Source: Urechis unicinctus (Eukaryota; Annelida; Polychaeta; Xenopneusta; Urechidae). Taken from it: DNA of 64,000 nt. The stretch covers positions 29,712,845-29,776,844 of the forward strand of contig CM067345.1 in NCBI GenBank assembly GCA_034190875.2, given 5' to 3'. The position numbers and the translations under genes are program-made. Below the pieces are notes generated by a model that ran no database searches, was not told where the DNA came from, and saw only the letters and a list, made by a program, of their open reading frames with translations. Below, piece by piece: positions 34,469 to 47,241 of the stretch (positions are counted from its first letter, which is position 1; every line of letters starts with the position of its first letter).

Positions 34469-35335
34469 GCATGTTACTGTAGTGTTGAAGGGAAAACTTT
34501 GCAGACTGTCATTCACATCAGCAGATTCCTCATGAAAAGTAGTATGAGTGGACCAATTTACAACTGACGAGGAGAAAGTTGACACACTTGTATACGTACA
34601 CACACACACACGCACACATATTTTCTCAAGGTTATGTTGGACATGTAAATGTTTACCTATAGCACCCATGAAAGTCTGTTCACCTGGTGGGCGTAGTGGG
34701 GATGCTAATGCCATTATCTATTGACCTTGATGATGGTGATTATGCAGAGATAAACTCGTTTAAATGGATGGTGTGTAACACAATATACACAGAGACCAGG
34801 TTCTGTCAAGATGCAGCTGCGGTGTTTGACGTTGCCATTGAGATATTCTGGTACATGAAGGTTGTAAGAGGAAAATAGTCTTTGTAGCATTTCAGGAAGT
34901 ATCCGTTTCGTCGAGGTTTCAGTCGAGGTAACAACATTTGTTCTAGTTCGTTATCATGTTGCGTCGCTAATGTACGTTATATTAATGCTCAGAATCCGTG
35001 GTTACAATGTATTCTACAACGTAAGTAACGCTTTACAACTAGAACCAACGTACAATTGACAAAGCATCCGCCATCTTGAAACGGTGCACCAGGTATGATT
35101 GAATATGACTTGCTTTCAGCGCGACACTTTCGTGTAGTAACCTGGTTAAACAGAGGCAAGCAGAAGATTACAACATGTAAGCCTTGAGGCTCACCTGAGA
35201 ATGGAATTGAGTTTAAGAGAAGGCAGTTAGCATGTCCCCAATAACACCTGGCGTAACGCGGTTGCGTGTTAAAGTATAACAGCTTCCTTCGCCCATCCAC
35301 CAGACAGCCATCAGCTAAGATGATATTAGTGGGAA
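34469..35335. other. Spacer, no supported gene
   Basis: Contains a short (CA)n at 34598-34618 and frames up to 103 codons on the minus strand, none recognisable. Confidence 0.5.
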
Positions 35336-35605
35336 AACCTAGTTAATGGTGGACGGTTCTATCGGAACATGAGTTACATGGTAGACGGTTCTATCGAAAC
35401 ATGAGTTACATGGTAGACGGTTCTATCGGAACATGAGTTACATGGTAGACGGTTCTCTCGGAACATGAGTTACATGATGGATGGTTCTCTCGGAGCATGA
35501 GTTACATGGTATACGGTTCTATCGGAGCATGAGGTGCATGGTAAACGGTTCTATCGGAGCCTGAGTTACATGGTATACGGTTCTATCGGAGCAAGAGTTA
35601 CAAAG
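35336..35605. repeat. 32-bp minisatellite
   Basis: Eight units of ACATGGTAGACGGTTCTATC then GGAACATGAGTT. Confidence 0.93.
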
Positions 35606-36325
35606 AGGGCCATTCGGTAGAGACTATCGGATCCACAACAGCTGCGACGCCAACAGGCTCGACTGCAGGAATAGCGACATTAACAGCTGTCAAACAACTG
35701 CAAACTTGACTAACAAAATGATCTGCGTCATTGTGAAATAATGCGGTTAATTGACCATGTATAAAGATACAGCATCTACTAATGATAGAGGTAGGTTAAG
35801 CTGTCATATAAATGCCTCACTAGTGGAGCTGAAAGCGCATATGAGCCTAGTGAGTAGGAGGACAGGGAAGGAGGTGAAGCACGGCCTTGCCGCGTCGGGC
35901 TTGCATGCGAACTTGGACGTAGTGTCATCACCAAGCTCTTTGACCAGCTAACGGCGAGTCATGATTAGATTCGAAACTATTAAGGGAGTGAGTCATTAGG
36001 AGAAAATTGCACCCTGACTGTTATAAGTACTTAGTTGGTGTGTAAGGGATATCTTATCATGCCTGAAGACTACGAGGTTATAAATAAAATAGGGATTTCA
36101 AATATAAACGGGAATCTCGCTGGGGCTATAGCCGCCTCCTGTGAGGGGTGTTTGGTGTGACGCCCAGTGTCAGCTCTCCATTACGGCAACACGAAGATGA
36201 TGCCTGTAATGCAATAGCCTGCCACATTCCAAGTCAAACGGAGCCTCATTGTTCCAGCCAGTGTGGCTGAAATATAAAAATATATATCAGTATGTCTGTT
36301 TGTATATCCGTCTGTTCGTCCGCAT
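35606..36325. other. Spacer, no supported gene
   Basis: No recognisable protein or RNA gene. An AATAAA occurs near 36084. Confidence 0.5.
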
Positions 36326-36327
36326 GA

Positions 36328-36682
36328 ATGAATGAATGAATGTATGTATGTATGTATGTATGTATGTATGTATGTATGTATGTATGTATGTATGTATGTA
36401 TGTATGTATGTATGTATGTATGTATGTATGTATGTATGTATGTATGTATGTATGTATGTATGTATGTATGTATGTATGTATGTATGTATGTATGTATGTA
36501 TGTATGTATGTGTGTATGTATGTATGTATGTATGTATGTCTGTATGTATGTATGTATGTATGTATGTATGTATGTATGTCTGTATGTATGTATGTATGTA
36601 TGTATGTATGTATGTATGCATGTATGTATGTATGTGTGTATGTATGGTTGTATGGTTGTATGGTTGTATGGTTGTATGTACG
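36328..36682. repeat. GTAT tetranucleotide microsatellite
   Basis: Begins with GAAT repeats, then about 75 GTAT units with rare GTCTG, GTGTG and GCATG changes, ending in GTATGGTT units. Creates MYVCMYVC/HTYIHTYI frames on both strands. Confidence 0.98.
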
Positions 36683-37490
36683 ATGTATATTTGTCTGTAT
36701 ACCTTTGTATGTGTAATCTTACTTCCCTTACATCTACACTTGCATTCCTTTTCACTTAGGTTCTTTAAGGTTATGTTGGTTAAAAGAAATGCAATATCTT
36801 AAGTGGATCTAGTCGGTGATACCGTGGGCGACTCGTAATTCTAACGCTTTCTCTTGCCCGTCAAACTGACGGCAGATGCGTGAATCACTCAACATATTTG
36901 AATAAATCTTACAACTCACTTGTTGTGGTATGTAATGCAATGAGCCTGATGTTATTGTGAATCAGCAGGGAATAAAGCATATGTTTATGGTGTTGGTTGA
37001 CTGCGGACATCAATATCTAATGTTGGTATGTTTTGGTCAGAGGGTTTTTGTCAGGGACAAGGTAACGCCCAAGATATTATTGTCAGTATCAAAGCAGTTT
37101 ATTGAATTGTAGCTCTTGTCAGCCTCTGTAGGGAGTCTTAGAGGTCGAATGTGAAGCGAGCACCTCCAGACTTCAAACACAGTTGAAGAATAAGCGCATT
37201 GTGACGTCTGTGAATGGATGCCCCAAACAGGCATGCCCAACAGATAATTAGTTGGTAGAGATGGCTGAAGCCTCAGGTGTTCTTTGAGATGAGATTACAT
37301 TTGTTTTGATTGTGGATTGATTCAGAATGTTAAATGTGTGTATCGTCGGCTTGAAACACTAGCGTCCATTGAATCCTAGAAGGAGACCCGATTCGACAAA
37401 GGATGTCATGCATTATAAATAACGTTAATTCAATCCTTGGGGTCAGTGCTGAACACTCGTGAGGAGTAAGCGCTACAGTATGACATTGCC
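36683..37490. other. Spacer, no supported gene
   Basis: No recognisable gene; short frames only. Confidence 0.5.
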
Positions 37491-38000
37491 GGACGTGTCA
37501 TGTTCGTGGCTATACCTGACAGCCAACATGACATTCCCGGATGTGTTATGCTCGTGGTAATGTCAGCATGACATTCTCGGATGTGTCATGCTCGTGGCGA
37601 TGTCAGCATGACATCCCCGGATGTGTTCTGCTCTTGGTAATGTCAGCATGACATTCCCGGATGTGTCATGCTCGTGGCGATGTCAGCATGACATCCCCGG
37701 ATGTGTCATGCTCGTGGCGATGTTAGCATGACATTCCCGGATGTGTCATGCTCGTTGTGATGTCAGCATGACATCCCCGGATGTGTCATGCTCGTGGCGA
37801 TGTCAGCATGGCATCCCCGGATGTGTCATGCTCGTGGCGATGTCAGCATGACATCCCCGGATGTGTCATGCTCGTGGCGATGTCAGCATGGCATCCCCGG
37901 ATGTGTCATGCTCGTGGCGATGTCAGCATGACATCCCCGGATGTGTCATGCTCGTGGCGATGTCAGCATGACATCCCCGGATGTATCCTGCTCTTGGTAA
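37491..38000. repeat. 40-bp minisatellite
   Basis: About 13 units of ATGTGTCATGCTCGTGGCGA then TGTCAGCATGACATCCCCGG. The frame MCHARGDVSMASPDVSCSW is a by-product. Confidence 0.95.
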
Positions 38001-39086
38001 TACCTGACCACTGCAGCCATGTCTTCTGTGATGAGATTACCATCACCTGATTCTCAATCAGACGTTAATTGAAAACCTCCATAGACTGAAACGGTTCAGG
38101 TCAGACTTGCCGGTCAGGTATGCGATTACAGGGAAGAGAACACTTCTAATGGCTATGTGTTGGAGCTGTGGTCAAGGAGTGAGAACTGACCATAACCGAG
38201 ATAACAGCCTCGCATTATCACATCCAGGTGGACTGATGTTGCTTGCAGGTGAGCTTGTTCACCTTAAAGGTCATGCAGCCATGTTATATGGGGGGTTTTT
38301 GTTGTTAGATGGGTTATAGCCAAAAGATAACCAATAAATTTTTTTTATCAGAAATCGATCGCTAACGCTCTGATATCAATAACTAGTGTTCATTTTACGG
38401 AATATACCGGACACTCTCTGATTGTTACCGAGCTGTTCGTGACGTCTGTACTGGAACAAATCACAAAAACAAAACCACAATGATGTTCTGAGTGACCATG
38501 CCTTAGAAAAGGAAGCAGTGAACACGGAAGACGCTGCAGGACCAACACCCATACATATATGAGTATCAAGCGAAATCAGCTGGAGAGACAAATACCGCGG
38601 CAGACAACCCCTCGGTCGCACACTTCAACGATCGCATTGGCAATACAAACTGGTAGGTGTTTTCACTATAAATTCGCTATTAACAATAAATTTATTTCAA
38701 CAAGATTAACAATCTACATTATATTACGCTTATGACATCTAATTTGGTGCTCATCGATGCTCCTTACAGTTGCGGATATCTATGTCCATCAACAGATGCC
38801 ATGCGATTGGGCCCCTGTCGTGGCTCTGGAGTTAAGGTCATTCAATAGATAAGCCCAAAAAATATAACAACTAATCCAGAAGTTACGACATGACCTGTTG
38901 ACTGGTGCTGGGGTTTCGTCCATGACCTAACTCTGACTTTCTCACTCCTCGGCTGCCTACATTTTTCCGCACCAGCTGAAGCCACGCCCCACAGAGGGCT
39001 GATGGCCAACATTGATCCGCCCACATGCTCTGGCACCTAACACCCTATTCTTACCACCCACGTCGCCATCATCAGCAACCCAAGGC
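38001..39086. other. Spacer upstream of the secreted-protein gene
   Basis: No supported gene; immediately upstream of a TATA box. The last few hundred bp may hold regulatory sites, but none is clear enough to call. Confidence 0.5.
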
Positions 39087-39094
39087 CTATATAA
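39087..39094 (+). promoter_or_regulatory. TATA box of the LDLa secreted-protein gene
   Basis: TATATAAA within CCTATATAAAGTTG, about 200 bp upstream of the signal-peptide ATG. Transcription would start about 30 bp further on (near 39115-39125), giving a 5' UTR of about 165 nt. Confidence 0.55.
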
Positions 39095-39286
39095 AGTTGA
39101 TGTGAAACTTGGTTGCGTCCATTACATTCAACAACATACGGGTCCATTTAGATCTACAGGCAAGATTCATCGGCGGGGAAACAATATATACTTAGAACAC
39201 GGAAATAAGTAACATTTCTTATTCTGAAATTAGATTGAGGAATTTCTATCTGAAATAAAGATATCTTCAATTTTTCTCCTATCACT

Positions 39287-39434
39287 ATGAAGGCGCGTGT
39301 ACAAGTTGTTGGTTTAGTGCTGAGCATCGTGATAGGCCTTTCACTGGCTCTCCCGCCGTTTGAAATCCGGTCCGCGTCAGATCAGAAATCCGAGGGAGCA
39401 ACAGAATGGATTGCTCATTTACGAAAAGCACAAG
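39287..39434 (+). CDS. Secreted LDLa-domain protein, exon 1 (signal peptide)
   Basis: ATG opens MKARVQVVGLVLSIVIGLSL, then ALPPFEIRSASDQKSEGATE and WIAHLRKAQ. This is a short basic start, a hydrophobic core of about 14 residues and small residues around the ALPP cleavage region, a classic signal peptide. The exon ends at CAAG|GTGAGT, a consensus donor, in phase 1. A TATA box 200 bp upstream and no other in-frame ATG support the start. The following region (WIAHLRKAQ) is helical and ends near a basic K. The partner exon at 43352 starts in the matching phase. The product should enter the secretory pathway; its function is unknown. Confidence 0.7.
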
Positions 39435-40944
39435 GTGAGTTATTTTCATGTGGCTCTTAGGTAACCGTCGTGTGGCGCTGATGCTTGGGAGGAGGGTGTA
39501 TCAAGGTACAATAGATACATCTAACAAATTTGATAGGAAAAATCAACAGACTGCATGGTGATCCTAATGTATGTAATCCTGACGTGTGCTGTGTTGCGAT
39601 ACCATATGTTTTTGGCGTATGTATATATATCATTCACACGAGAAAGCAAACACAGATGACTAATAATGGTATCATTGTGTGCGCTTATTTTCTCATCAAA
39701 AACATTTATCCTCGGACTAAGCCAGTGTAGACCATACATAGAGAGCGGAGCTTCGTTTGTCCCTCTCGGTCAGCCGGGCGGTCAGCGGGGCGGTCAGCCG
39801 CCAGGACAAACTACACGCAACACTCGTAAACAATACACCTTCCAGAGACCGCTAAGTCGTCTATGCTTATAGATCCAGAAGTTGTCAAACAAACAGAAAA
39901 CAATAAACCCATCGCTTTAATTTACCTTTGTATGATACTCCTCAAGGTGGTATCCCTTTTACGAGAATAAGCGAGGCTTGCTGTCTATGTAACCCGGTCA
40001 TTAATCAAACGTTACTATATTTCGTGGTTTGTCAACATTAAATTGAAACTGTTTAACAAAGTGAAACGCGAAGCAAACAATGTCGAAATCGTCCACGTAG
40101 AAAGCCGTGAACTTCATGAAGGGATCAGCCCAGCCAGATCAACTTCATTCATGTTGTAGCTGTGGAACTCATTGAATACTCCACCTACAGAAGCGCAGTG
40201 CGCCCTGAGAGCCTCCCCCCACTCCCCCACCGTAAGCCTCAGGATTACCAAGATAAATCCTGCGTTATGAACGAAGCTCTTGTTTGATCCACTGTCGCAG
40301 ACCACGCCAACGATTGTCCTGCACTGTACGTGGCAAGAACACTGTCACTATCACCTCTGCTGGGACCCACATATAAATTACGTGTATCGTGTTTGCAACA
40401 TGCCCAAAAGTTAATACAACAATAAGACCTTAATATAATTATTGGTTAAATACGCTGAGCTGATCCCGGAGAAACACGTACAGCCAAAGACATAGAGAGA
40501 TCCGGTGGGGCGACCAGATCCGTGTTAACGGGACGGCGTCTCGTACTGACGGAAGGAATGAGGCCGTGATGGGGGGGGGAGGGGGGGGTCGGATGGGATT
40601 CATCATGCCACACGCGGTTTATTGATTTATCAAATATTAACGATCTATGTCTTCGTCAATCTATAAAATGTCCCGAGTATTTATCGATTGCATCAACGAC
40701 GTCTTCGATATTTACCTCATTACCGACCTCATCCTTCCGGCAAATAAGCAAGCTTAACGAGAATCGCATCAAGACTTCACAGGTCATATTTCACCTTACA
40801 CTATACGACACGTAAGCAAACCTGCCTCTTAATCCGTTCCGGTCCGCGTGAAGCGTGAGCGCGTAAGTTGGGAACGCGCCGTGCGCTACTTGGCAATATG
40901 AGGAGTTTGTTGACACCTTTGCTGTGCCTCGGCAAAGACGTATG

Positions 40945-41150
40945 TAAGAATCAGCAAGGAAACGACGATATCAGTGGGCAAGGAAACGACTATATCAATC
41001 GGCAAGGAAACGACGATATCAATCGCCAAGGAAATGACTATATCAATCGGCAAGGAAATGACGATATCAATTGGCAAGGAAACGACGATATCAATCAGCG
41101 AGGAAACGACGATATCAATCAGCGAGGAAACGACTATATCAATTGGACGT
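40945..41150. repeat. 24-bp minisatellite
   Basis: About 8.5 units of AAGGAAACGACGATATCAAT then CGGC. Being a multiple of three, it yields GNDDINRQ / ETTISIGK frames that are not genes. Confidence 0.93.
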
Positions 41151-41249
41151 GATCGCCGACCAGTATCAATGCTTAGACTGAGCCGCCCTTTTTCGTTGCA
41201 TAATCATATTACCTGCGAGGTGAGAGCAGCTACTGTAGATGAGGCGCCT

Positions 41250-41322
41250 GTCGGGTGTGTAGGGGTGTGGGAGAGGGGAGGAGAAGAGAGGGGAGGAGAA
41301 GAGAGGGGAGGGGGTGGGGGGG
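41250..41322. repeat. Purine-rich GGGGA/GAGAGG tract
   Basis: Nearly all-purine strand with three GGGGAGGAGAAGAGA-like units and terminal G runs; could form triplex or quadruplex structures. Confidence 0.8.
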
Positions 41323-42004
41323 TCATAGAGATATTTCTGAAATTGATTGATAGCTGCTGGGACTCGTTCGCAGAATGGCCATGCGATATTTTAGAAGATC
41401 ATCTTGTCGTCCTATGATAAATGTTTTATTTCGCACGACCCCATCTTATGGTTAAGCTGTGTGGATTAGGTGAATAACTCACGGTTTCTACAATAACTCA
41501 ACAGTCGACATGGCCGCCATCTGTATGTTCGCCCCCATATATTTGATCTGTTAAAGTCATTTTGCTGGTGACTTAAGGCGCCAAGATATTTATCCCAGTT
41601 GCTGCCATTTTAAGCAATTCGCGGAATGGCCCGTGGGTCCGGTTTCTGAGTCGGACATCAGCTAATAGCAGTATGCGTTCAAGGCGGGCTGCTGGTTTGC
41701 AGCGATAATTGAGTTTTGTCCCGAAGATATGAGACAACATACGAGGCACAAGCAGGTGTGGAGGGCTGTCAGTCGTTTACACGTCGTCATCCATAATCCA
41801 ATTACTGTCAAATCGAGTAGATAGAGTTACCTCGACTCTATGGAGGTGATAGTGGAGCTCTTCATTTCATCTACAAGGAGAAATTGACTAAATACCGTAG
41901 AGCACTTAGTTGAATACATTTAGTCGTTATCATCGGATATTGTTCCACCAATATAGCCAAGCAGCATTAAGCAGGGATCTTGTTTCAGTTCATCCTCCAA
42001 TCTT

Positions 42005-42290
42005 ATATTCCATGGCGTAGGGGCACACAAGGACCTCATGGAGCAGCGGTAGTAGGCGGCCACCCCATGGGTAGGGGCACACAAGGACCTTATGGAGCAG
42101 CGGTAGTAGGCGGCCACCCCATGGGGTAGGGGCACACAAGGACCTCACGGAGCAGCGGTAGAAGCGGCCATCCCATGGGGTAGGGGCACACAAGGACCTC
42201 ATGGGGCAGCGGTAGTAGGCGGCCACCGCATGGGGTAGGGGCACACAAGGACCTAATGGAGCAGCGGTAGAAGGCGGCCAACCCAGCCAA
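42005..42290. repeat. 55-bp minisatellite
   Basis: Five units around CCATGGGGTAGGGGCACACA then AGGACCTCATGGAGCAGCGG. Minus-strand frames (RSLCAPTPWGG) are by-products. Confidence 0.92.
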
Positions 42291-43351
42291 TGGACACATC
42301 GACATGCTTGCTGGTTTTCATATCGCGTCGTCATTTCCACTTACCTTTGCCAGTTACTGTACATCATCAGCCATATGTAAGGTGAAAATGTCTTAGCAAT
42401 GACATCGTGCTGACAGAGATCAATAGACTAACGCAGTTAGAGCGTCGCGAGCAACCAGCTCACGTCATCGAGCGTGCTATCACAACAGTCCCGCATTTTT
42501 AAATGCACAACTTTCTCCCTAAAACAGCGATTGAAATAGTATACGGACTCGTGTATTTTGCTTGCACCATTCAAATGTTCAAAGCAAAAGGAATATTTCA
42601 GATTTTTGTAGTGAGTTGCATTTTTCAGCTTCCTGCAGCCCCATTCTGACCCGCGCAATTAATTTTCCACCCTCGAGGTTGGCACCCTGCTCCAAAAAGG
42701 TTACCCTTAAATCATTGATTCTCGGTCGGGTCAACACGCACCCTTCTCGGCGTTGTCATAAATTGACGCAGGTTATGTTACCCAGTTGCCACATATATAA
42801 CCACTCCCTGAAATACCAAGGTATGAAAGAAACTAAGTTGGGATCAACGGATCAGAGCAACGAGCCGACGGTTTCTGCCGCGCTGCAATGCAGTCAGAAC
42901 AGATGAAACATTAGGTGGGCTCTGACAGCATTAACGTGCAATATTGATGAATGCCGCCTCGTTCAACAATTCCCACGCTATAACTTACTTGACACTAAAG
43001 CGACTTAAATTTCGAGGGTCCTGTGACATCAGCTAATGGATGCGTCAATGAGTGGGACCCCCACGAGGCCTCTTACTGCCACACTTCTCTCTGTCAGCGC
43101 CTTACGGAAATCGGAGGCCGCGCGTTCCAACTCAGATCAGAATTACTTCTCCGGTAGATTGACATCTATATTCAGAAAAACCTGTTCGGTCTTCTCTATT
43201 GCCCGTTATCTGATGATAGGGGCCAGCGGTTTGTGGGGATACCCATAGCATTGTACGTGATCGTGGCAGGTGTCTGTGGAGATGAGAGTCGTTGTGATGA
43301 TAATGTTTTGTGGAGGTAAAACTCATGTTATTAATGCAAATGGTTGTACAG

Positions 43352-43515
43352 CATGCAAAGAGTCGACGGAGGCGCGACCGACTTTCTTGTGTCACTCGAC
43401 AAGAAGCTGGCAGCAGCCCGAATGTGTGTATGCGCAGGAACTGTGTGACGGACGGAGCGATTGTCCCCAAGGCGAAGATGAGCGCAAAGTTCTCTGCTCA
43501 AAACTCGCCGACGAT
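43352..43515 (+). CDS. Secreted LDLa-domain protein, exon 2 (LDL-receptor class A domain)
   Basis: Reads ACKESTEARPTFLCHSTRSW then QQPECVYAQELCDGRSDCPQ and GEDERKVLCSKLADD. Six cysteines have class A order and spacing, with the calcium-site pattern CDGRSDCPQGEDE intact. The acceptor is GTACAG (43346-43351) and joins exon 1 in phase; an alternative acceptor at 43314-43315 is also in phase but adds an odd seventh cysteine. The donor is GAT|GTAAGA (43516). LDLa modules bind ligands through calcium-held acidic loops. With a signal peptide and a single module this could be a small secreted ligand, cofactor or prohormone-like protein; I cannot say which. Confidence 0.72.
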
Positions 43516-43758
43516 GTAAGACATATCTTGGCAATATCATATTGGTTGAAAATATCCCAAATCGTACCGTTGTGATTTATGCATATGAAATATGTTATAT
43601 CTGACCTGCTAGATTCAGTGAGCAAGATATATTCATTCGGTAGATATGATCAATTAATGCACTCTCTGTATTCGGTGTGAGGATCTACTTTAAGGTTTGA
43701 ATGAATGCCCGCAAATGAAAAATCATAAAGTTATGTCATATTTGTTGATGTGTTGCAG

Positions 43759-43800
43759 GGAGTGAAAGCACCCTGGTCTCTCTAGGAAGCAGTCGGAAGC
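43759..43800 (+). CDS. Secreted LDLa-domain protein, candidate exon 3 with stop
   Basis: After TGTTGCAG the phase-0 frame from exon 2 reads GVKAPWSL and stops at 43783-43785. The segment ends at a donor-like AAGC|GTGAGT. If used, the protein ends ...CSKLADDGVKAPWSL, about 110 residues in all. An alternative acceptor at CTCTCTAG (43785) would give a 15-nt exon instead. The choice cannot be made from sequence. Confidence 0.35.
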
Positions 43801-43994
43801 GTGAGTAGAAATGATCAGCTGGTGATTTACCACTTGTCCCCAGTACTTAGCATACCAGCCGATTATCCCTTCTGACACAATGGACGACGATTATCCCAGT
43901 ACTATGAGTTGATATGGGTGACCACGAGCCAAGCCCAGCTTCCATCTGTTAAGGTGTGCTGTCTCATCCTCTTCCTCTTCTTGTCTTGTTTCAG

Positions 43995-44335
43995 GTTGGA
44001 TCAGAAAACTGACGAGGCTTGCTTGAGATCGAAACACAAACAGATGCCTTCCGTGATTTCTGGATCATTTAGTGCATGCGCACAAAACAATAGACACTAT
44101 CTTCATAGTAGGTGCCGGAAGGTGGGACTTCTGCTGGCCCGACAGTAACTGAAAGCAGAAGCATTGTCAGAGGTGACGCACTAGATTTACTCATCACATC
44201 ACCGAATGGAGGCGTTTTTATTTTAGATGCTAGACGTGCTAATTAACTGGAACTATCTATAATCTGGACCCTAGGCCTCACAGTAACCACATAATGTACT
44301 ACTACACCTCTGCATAATAAAATATGTACCACCCC
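43995..44335 (+). other. Probable last exon of the LDLa gene with poly(A) signal
   Basis: A strong acceptor (CTTCCTCTTCTTGTCTTGTTTCAG region, kept here only as a position: 43971-43994) precedes it, and AATAAA lies at 44316-44321. Depending on phase it is either 3' UTR, adds five residues (VGSEN), or, in a third phase, encodes LDQKTDEACLRSKHKQM ... RCRKVGLLLARQ with three cysteines ending at 44148. Exon 2 as drawn (phase 0) supports the short reading. Confidence 0.45.
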
Positions 44336-44455
44336 GCTTATTGTTTATATATTCCAATGTGACTACCGGTCGGAAACATAGTATTCTCTTAAGTGCTTGG
44401 CGAGCTCTTAATGGAACATGATCTGGGCTAATGGAAATGTTTCCTGGCCTGAAGG

Positions 44456-44571
<116 letters not shown>

Positions 44572-45004
44572 TAGGTGGGGGTAGCTTACTGGGTCTTGTC
44601 ATAACACTGATCACAATCGGCGATGTCTTTATATAATACATTACATGTATATCTAAGACGACATTCTGCTGGCCGGCCAGGAAACTGTTGCTGTTAAGAG
44701 GTGTCTTTAGCCTTCTACAGCCTGCATCCTATGGGAGAAACCCATGACGTCATAATCGTTCAATGAAGCCGTCGTTGTTTGGGACCCGGTGTATTATGCT
44801 ATCAGATGACACTGGATCTGTGACTTTGACAGACAGTGAGGAATTCGTGACTGTAATGTTTGCTATGCAATTGATTAATTGAACCCCCCCCCCCCCGTCC
44901 CACTCTGATGTGGACGAAGAGTTCGTCTGATTATCCCACTTTGCCGGCTACGACATTAATTAAGATTACTCAAGACAAATATCGAACCGCAAGTCTGAAT
45001 CTGC
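44572..45004. other. Spacer, no supported gene
   Basis: Contains a C-only run at 44885-44896; otherwise no recognisable features. Confidence 0.5.
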
Positions 45005-45480
45005 AAGAGGCGGGAGACACATTATAGTCCACTCTAAGATGTGAGACACATCAAAGTCCATTCAAATAGGTGAGATATATAATAGTCCTCTCTAATGTAT
45101 GAAACACATTATAGTCCATTATAAGGTGTGAGACACATCATAGTTCACTATAAGGTGTGAGGCACATCATGGTCCGCTTCAATGTGTGACACATATCATA
45201 GTCCGCTTCAAGGTGTGAGATAGATAATAGTCCATTCTAAGGTGTTAGACACATCATAATTCATTATAAGGTGTGAGACATATCATGGTCCGCTTCTTTG
45301 TGTGAGACATGTCATAGTCCGCCTCAAGGTGTGAGACATATCATATACCACTCTAAGGTGTTAGACACATTATAGTTCACTATAAGGTGTGAGACATGTC
45401 ATGGTCCGCTTCAAGGTGTGAGACATGTCATAGTCTGCCTCAAGGTGTGAGACATATCATAGTCTACTCTAAGATGCAAG
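45005..45480. repeat. 29-30-bp minisatellite
   Basis: About 16 units of AAGGTGTGAGACACATCATA then GTCCNCTCT, quite diverged, with TCCACTCTAA and TCCGCTTCAA versions alternating. Confidence 0.9.
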
Positions 45481-46622
45481 AGATCATAGTTCATTTGAAT
45501 TTTATTCCAAACGGCAATTTTTTGTAGATGAACTAGGAAATGATCTAGATCTTTATGACAAATAAAGCTATTTGTTTTACTAGTTTGTACCTGTATGTAT
45601 CGACAATGGTTGAATACATAAATGGCCCATAATTGTAGTCTGGTGGAGTTATATCTGAGACAGAAGTGTCCACGCATTCTTCGATCAAACAATAGGCACA
45701 TATGCACACCTCACTCAGCACATCACTGTACATAAGACAATGCTCGCTGTAGGTTTTGTTATTAATTCATCCGGGCATTTACTGACATCTATTTCTACCC
45801 TTTCTTACCTGGGTTACCAACAATGCTTGGTTAGACGTTATTAAACAGATCCTCAGTCCTAGTGCACGGTGGACCCAGGTTGACCCCGGTTGACCCCGGA
45901 CAGATGGAGCTGTCTCGGTTGTCTTTCCTCTGTACCCGGTGAGTAATAACCAGCCTCTTGAGCAACGGCCGCTCATGGCGCCTCTTAATCTGATCCCCGC
46001 TGATCCCCTTCGATACCCTCATACCGAAGCCTCATCAGGTGATATGAATACTGATCAGAATATGACGACTGTCTTTGTCACTGAACACTTCGCACTTCAT
46101 GGGGGACATGACGTAATATGTGACTCGTTCTGGCTTTCTCTGTTCGTCACCTGTCGTCCCTTTCTGGTACTCTTTACCTGCAGTAACCATTCATTTTGTA
46201 GAGACCAAGCCATTGGTACCTCACAGCGCTAGTTACCTCTTACCAGGTATGTCTGGCAACCACCGCCTTCTGTCGGCTCTTGGACTTCTTATAAGCCCAC
46301 AGCAACATCAGAAACATGTACCAACGCCTAGGGCACAATTGCAGATAATTTTGTTTTTTAAATTCTCAATTGTTTTTGTTAGTTTGTGTATGATACGTAA
46401 GTTAACGCAAAGCACAGTTCCACGTGCTTGTTGGTCCAGTTCATTGGGTGTAGTCGATATTCAGGCGAGTTATCACGCGCGCTCATTTGATCCAGTAATG
46501 TTTTCATTTGTATTGCGTCAAGAGATTTGATGTCACCATATCATGTCCGGGTGAATCATGACGTCACCATAGAAGTCCTACCACATCGGGTACCAATACG
46601 ATATCGCAGCTGCTGTTGGCCT
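45481..46622. other. Spacer, no supported gene
   Basis: Frames up to 136 codons occur but none is recognisable and none has splice or promoter support. Confidence 0.45.
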
Positions 46623-46651
46623 GCAGCAGCAGCAGCAGCAGCAGCAGCAGC
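46623..46651. repeat. (CAG)n tract
   Basis: About nine CAG units (CTGCAGCAG...CAGCAGCC), preceded by GCTGCTG, which can pair with it. Confidence 0.95.
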
Positions 46652-46953
46652 CGGGCTTGTGAGATGACTTCCTGTCCGCGTGCTTCTCATTATTTACCTG
46701 GTCCCATTACGGGGATTGACAACACTGACTTAATGGCAAACTTGGATATCGGTTACCAGTGAGTGAGATGTTATCGTTCGACTAGAGGGAGGGAGGTAGG
46801 GGTGGGTTGGGAAGAACGGCTACTGGTGATACGTAAGCTCGGTGGCAATGGCGTCGACGTGTGAGGAACATAGTTTCCCTTGAGGCTGGCTCGTGTTTTA
46901 TTCGAACTCGCTGAAGAGCTCTGGAGAAGGTGCTTTAAGAGTTTAACGTTATG

Positions 46954-46957
<4 letters not shown>

Positions 46958-47036
<79 letters not shown>

Positions 47037-47074
47037 TCTATATATATATCTATCTATATATATCTAGATATCTC

Positions 47075-47137
<63 letters not shown>

Positions 47138-47240
47138 CGAGAGAGAGAGAGAGAGAGCACTCGCCTCTCTCTCGTCGAGAGCTCTCCGAGAGAGAGAGAG
47201 AGCTCTCTCGCGCTCTCTCTCGCGCTCTAGATCTCTCTCA
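46958..47240. repeat. TA then GA microsatellite with GA/CT foldback
   Basis: (TA)n from 46958, mixed TATC/TAGA, then (GA)n to 47156. After it, CT-rich blocks (CTCTCTCTCG, AGAGCTCTC) are the inverse of the GA block, so the end can fold back on itself. Confidence 0.93.
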
Positions 47241-47241
47241 G

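Larger units (their letters stand above)
39435..43351 (+). other. Large intron of the LDLa gene
   Basis: About 3.9 kb holding a G-rich tract (40569-40589), the 24-bp minisatellite (40945-41150), a GA/GGGGA purine tract (41250-41320) and the 55-bp repeat (42005-42290). I found no further exon with good signals, but a small one could be missed. Confidence 0.5.

Noticed and set aside
36246-36802. HTYIHTYI / MYVCMYVC frames
   Set aside because: Pure GTAT microsatellite translations.
40868-41417. Frames of 94 and 147 codons with GNDDINRQ / ETTISIGK repeats
   Set aside because: Come from a 24-bp minisatellite inside the LDLa gene intron.
41990-42340. 116-codon minus-strand frame (RSLCAPTPWGG repeats)
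   Set aside because: Product of a 55-bp tandem repeat.
45939-46530. Overlapping frames of 97 and 136 codons
   Set aside because: No family, no signals; the hydrophobic stretch is not convincing as a membrane segment or signal peptide.
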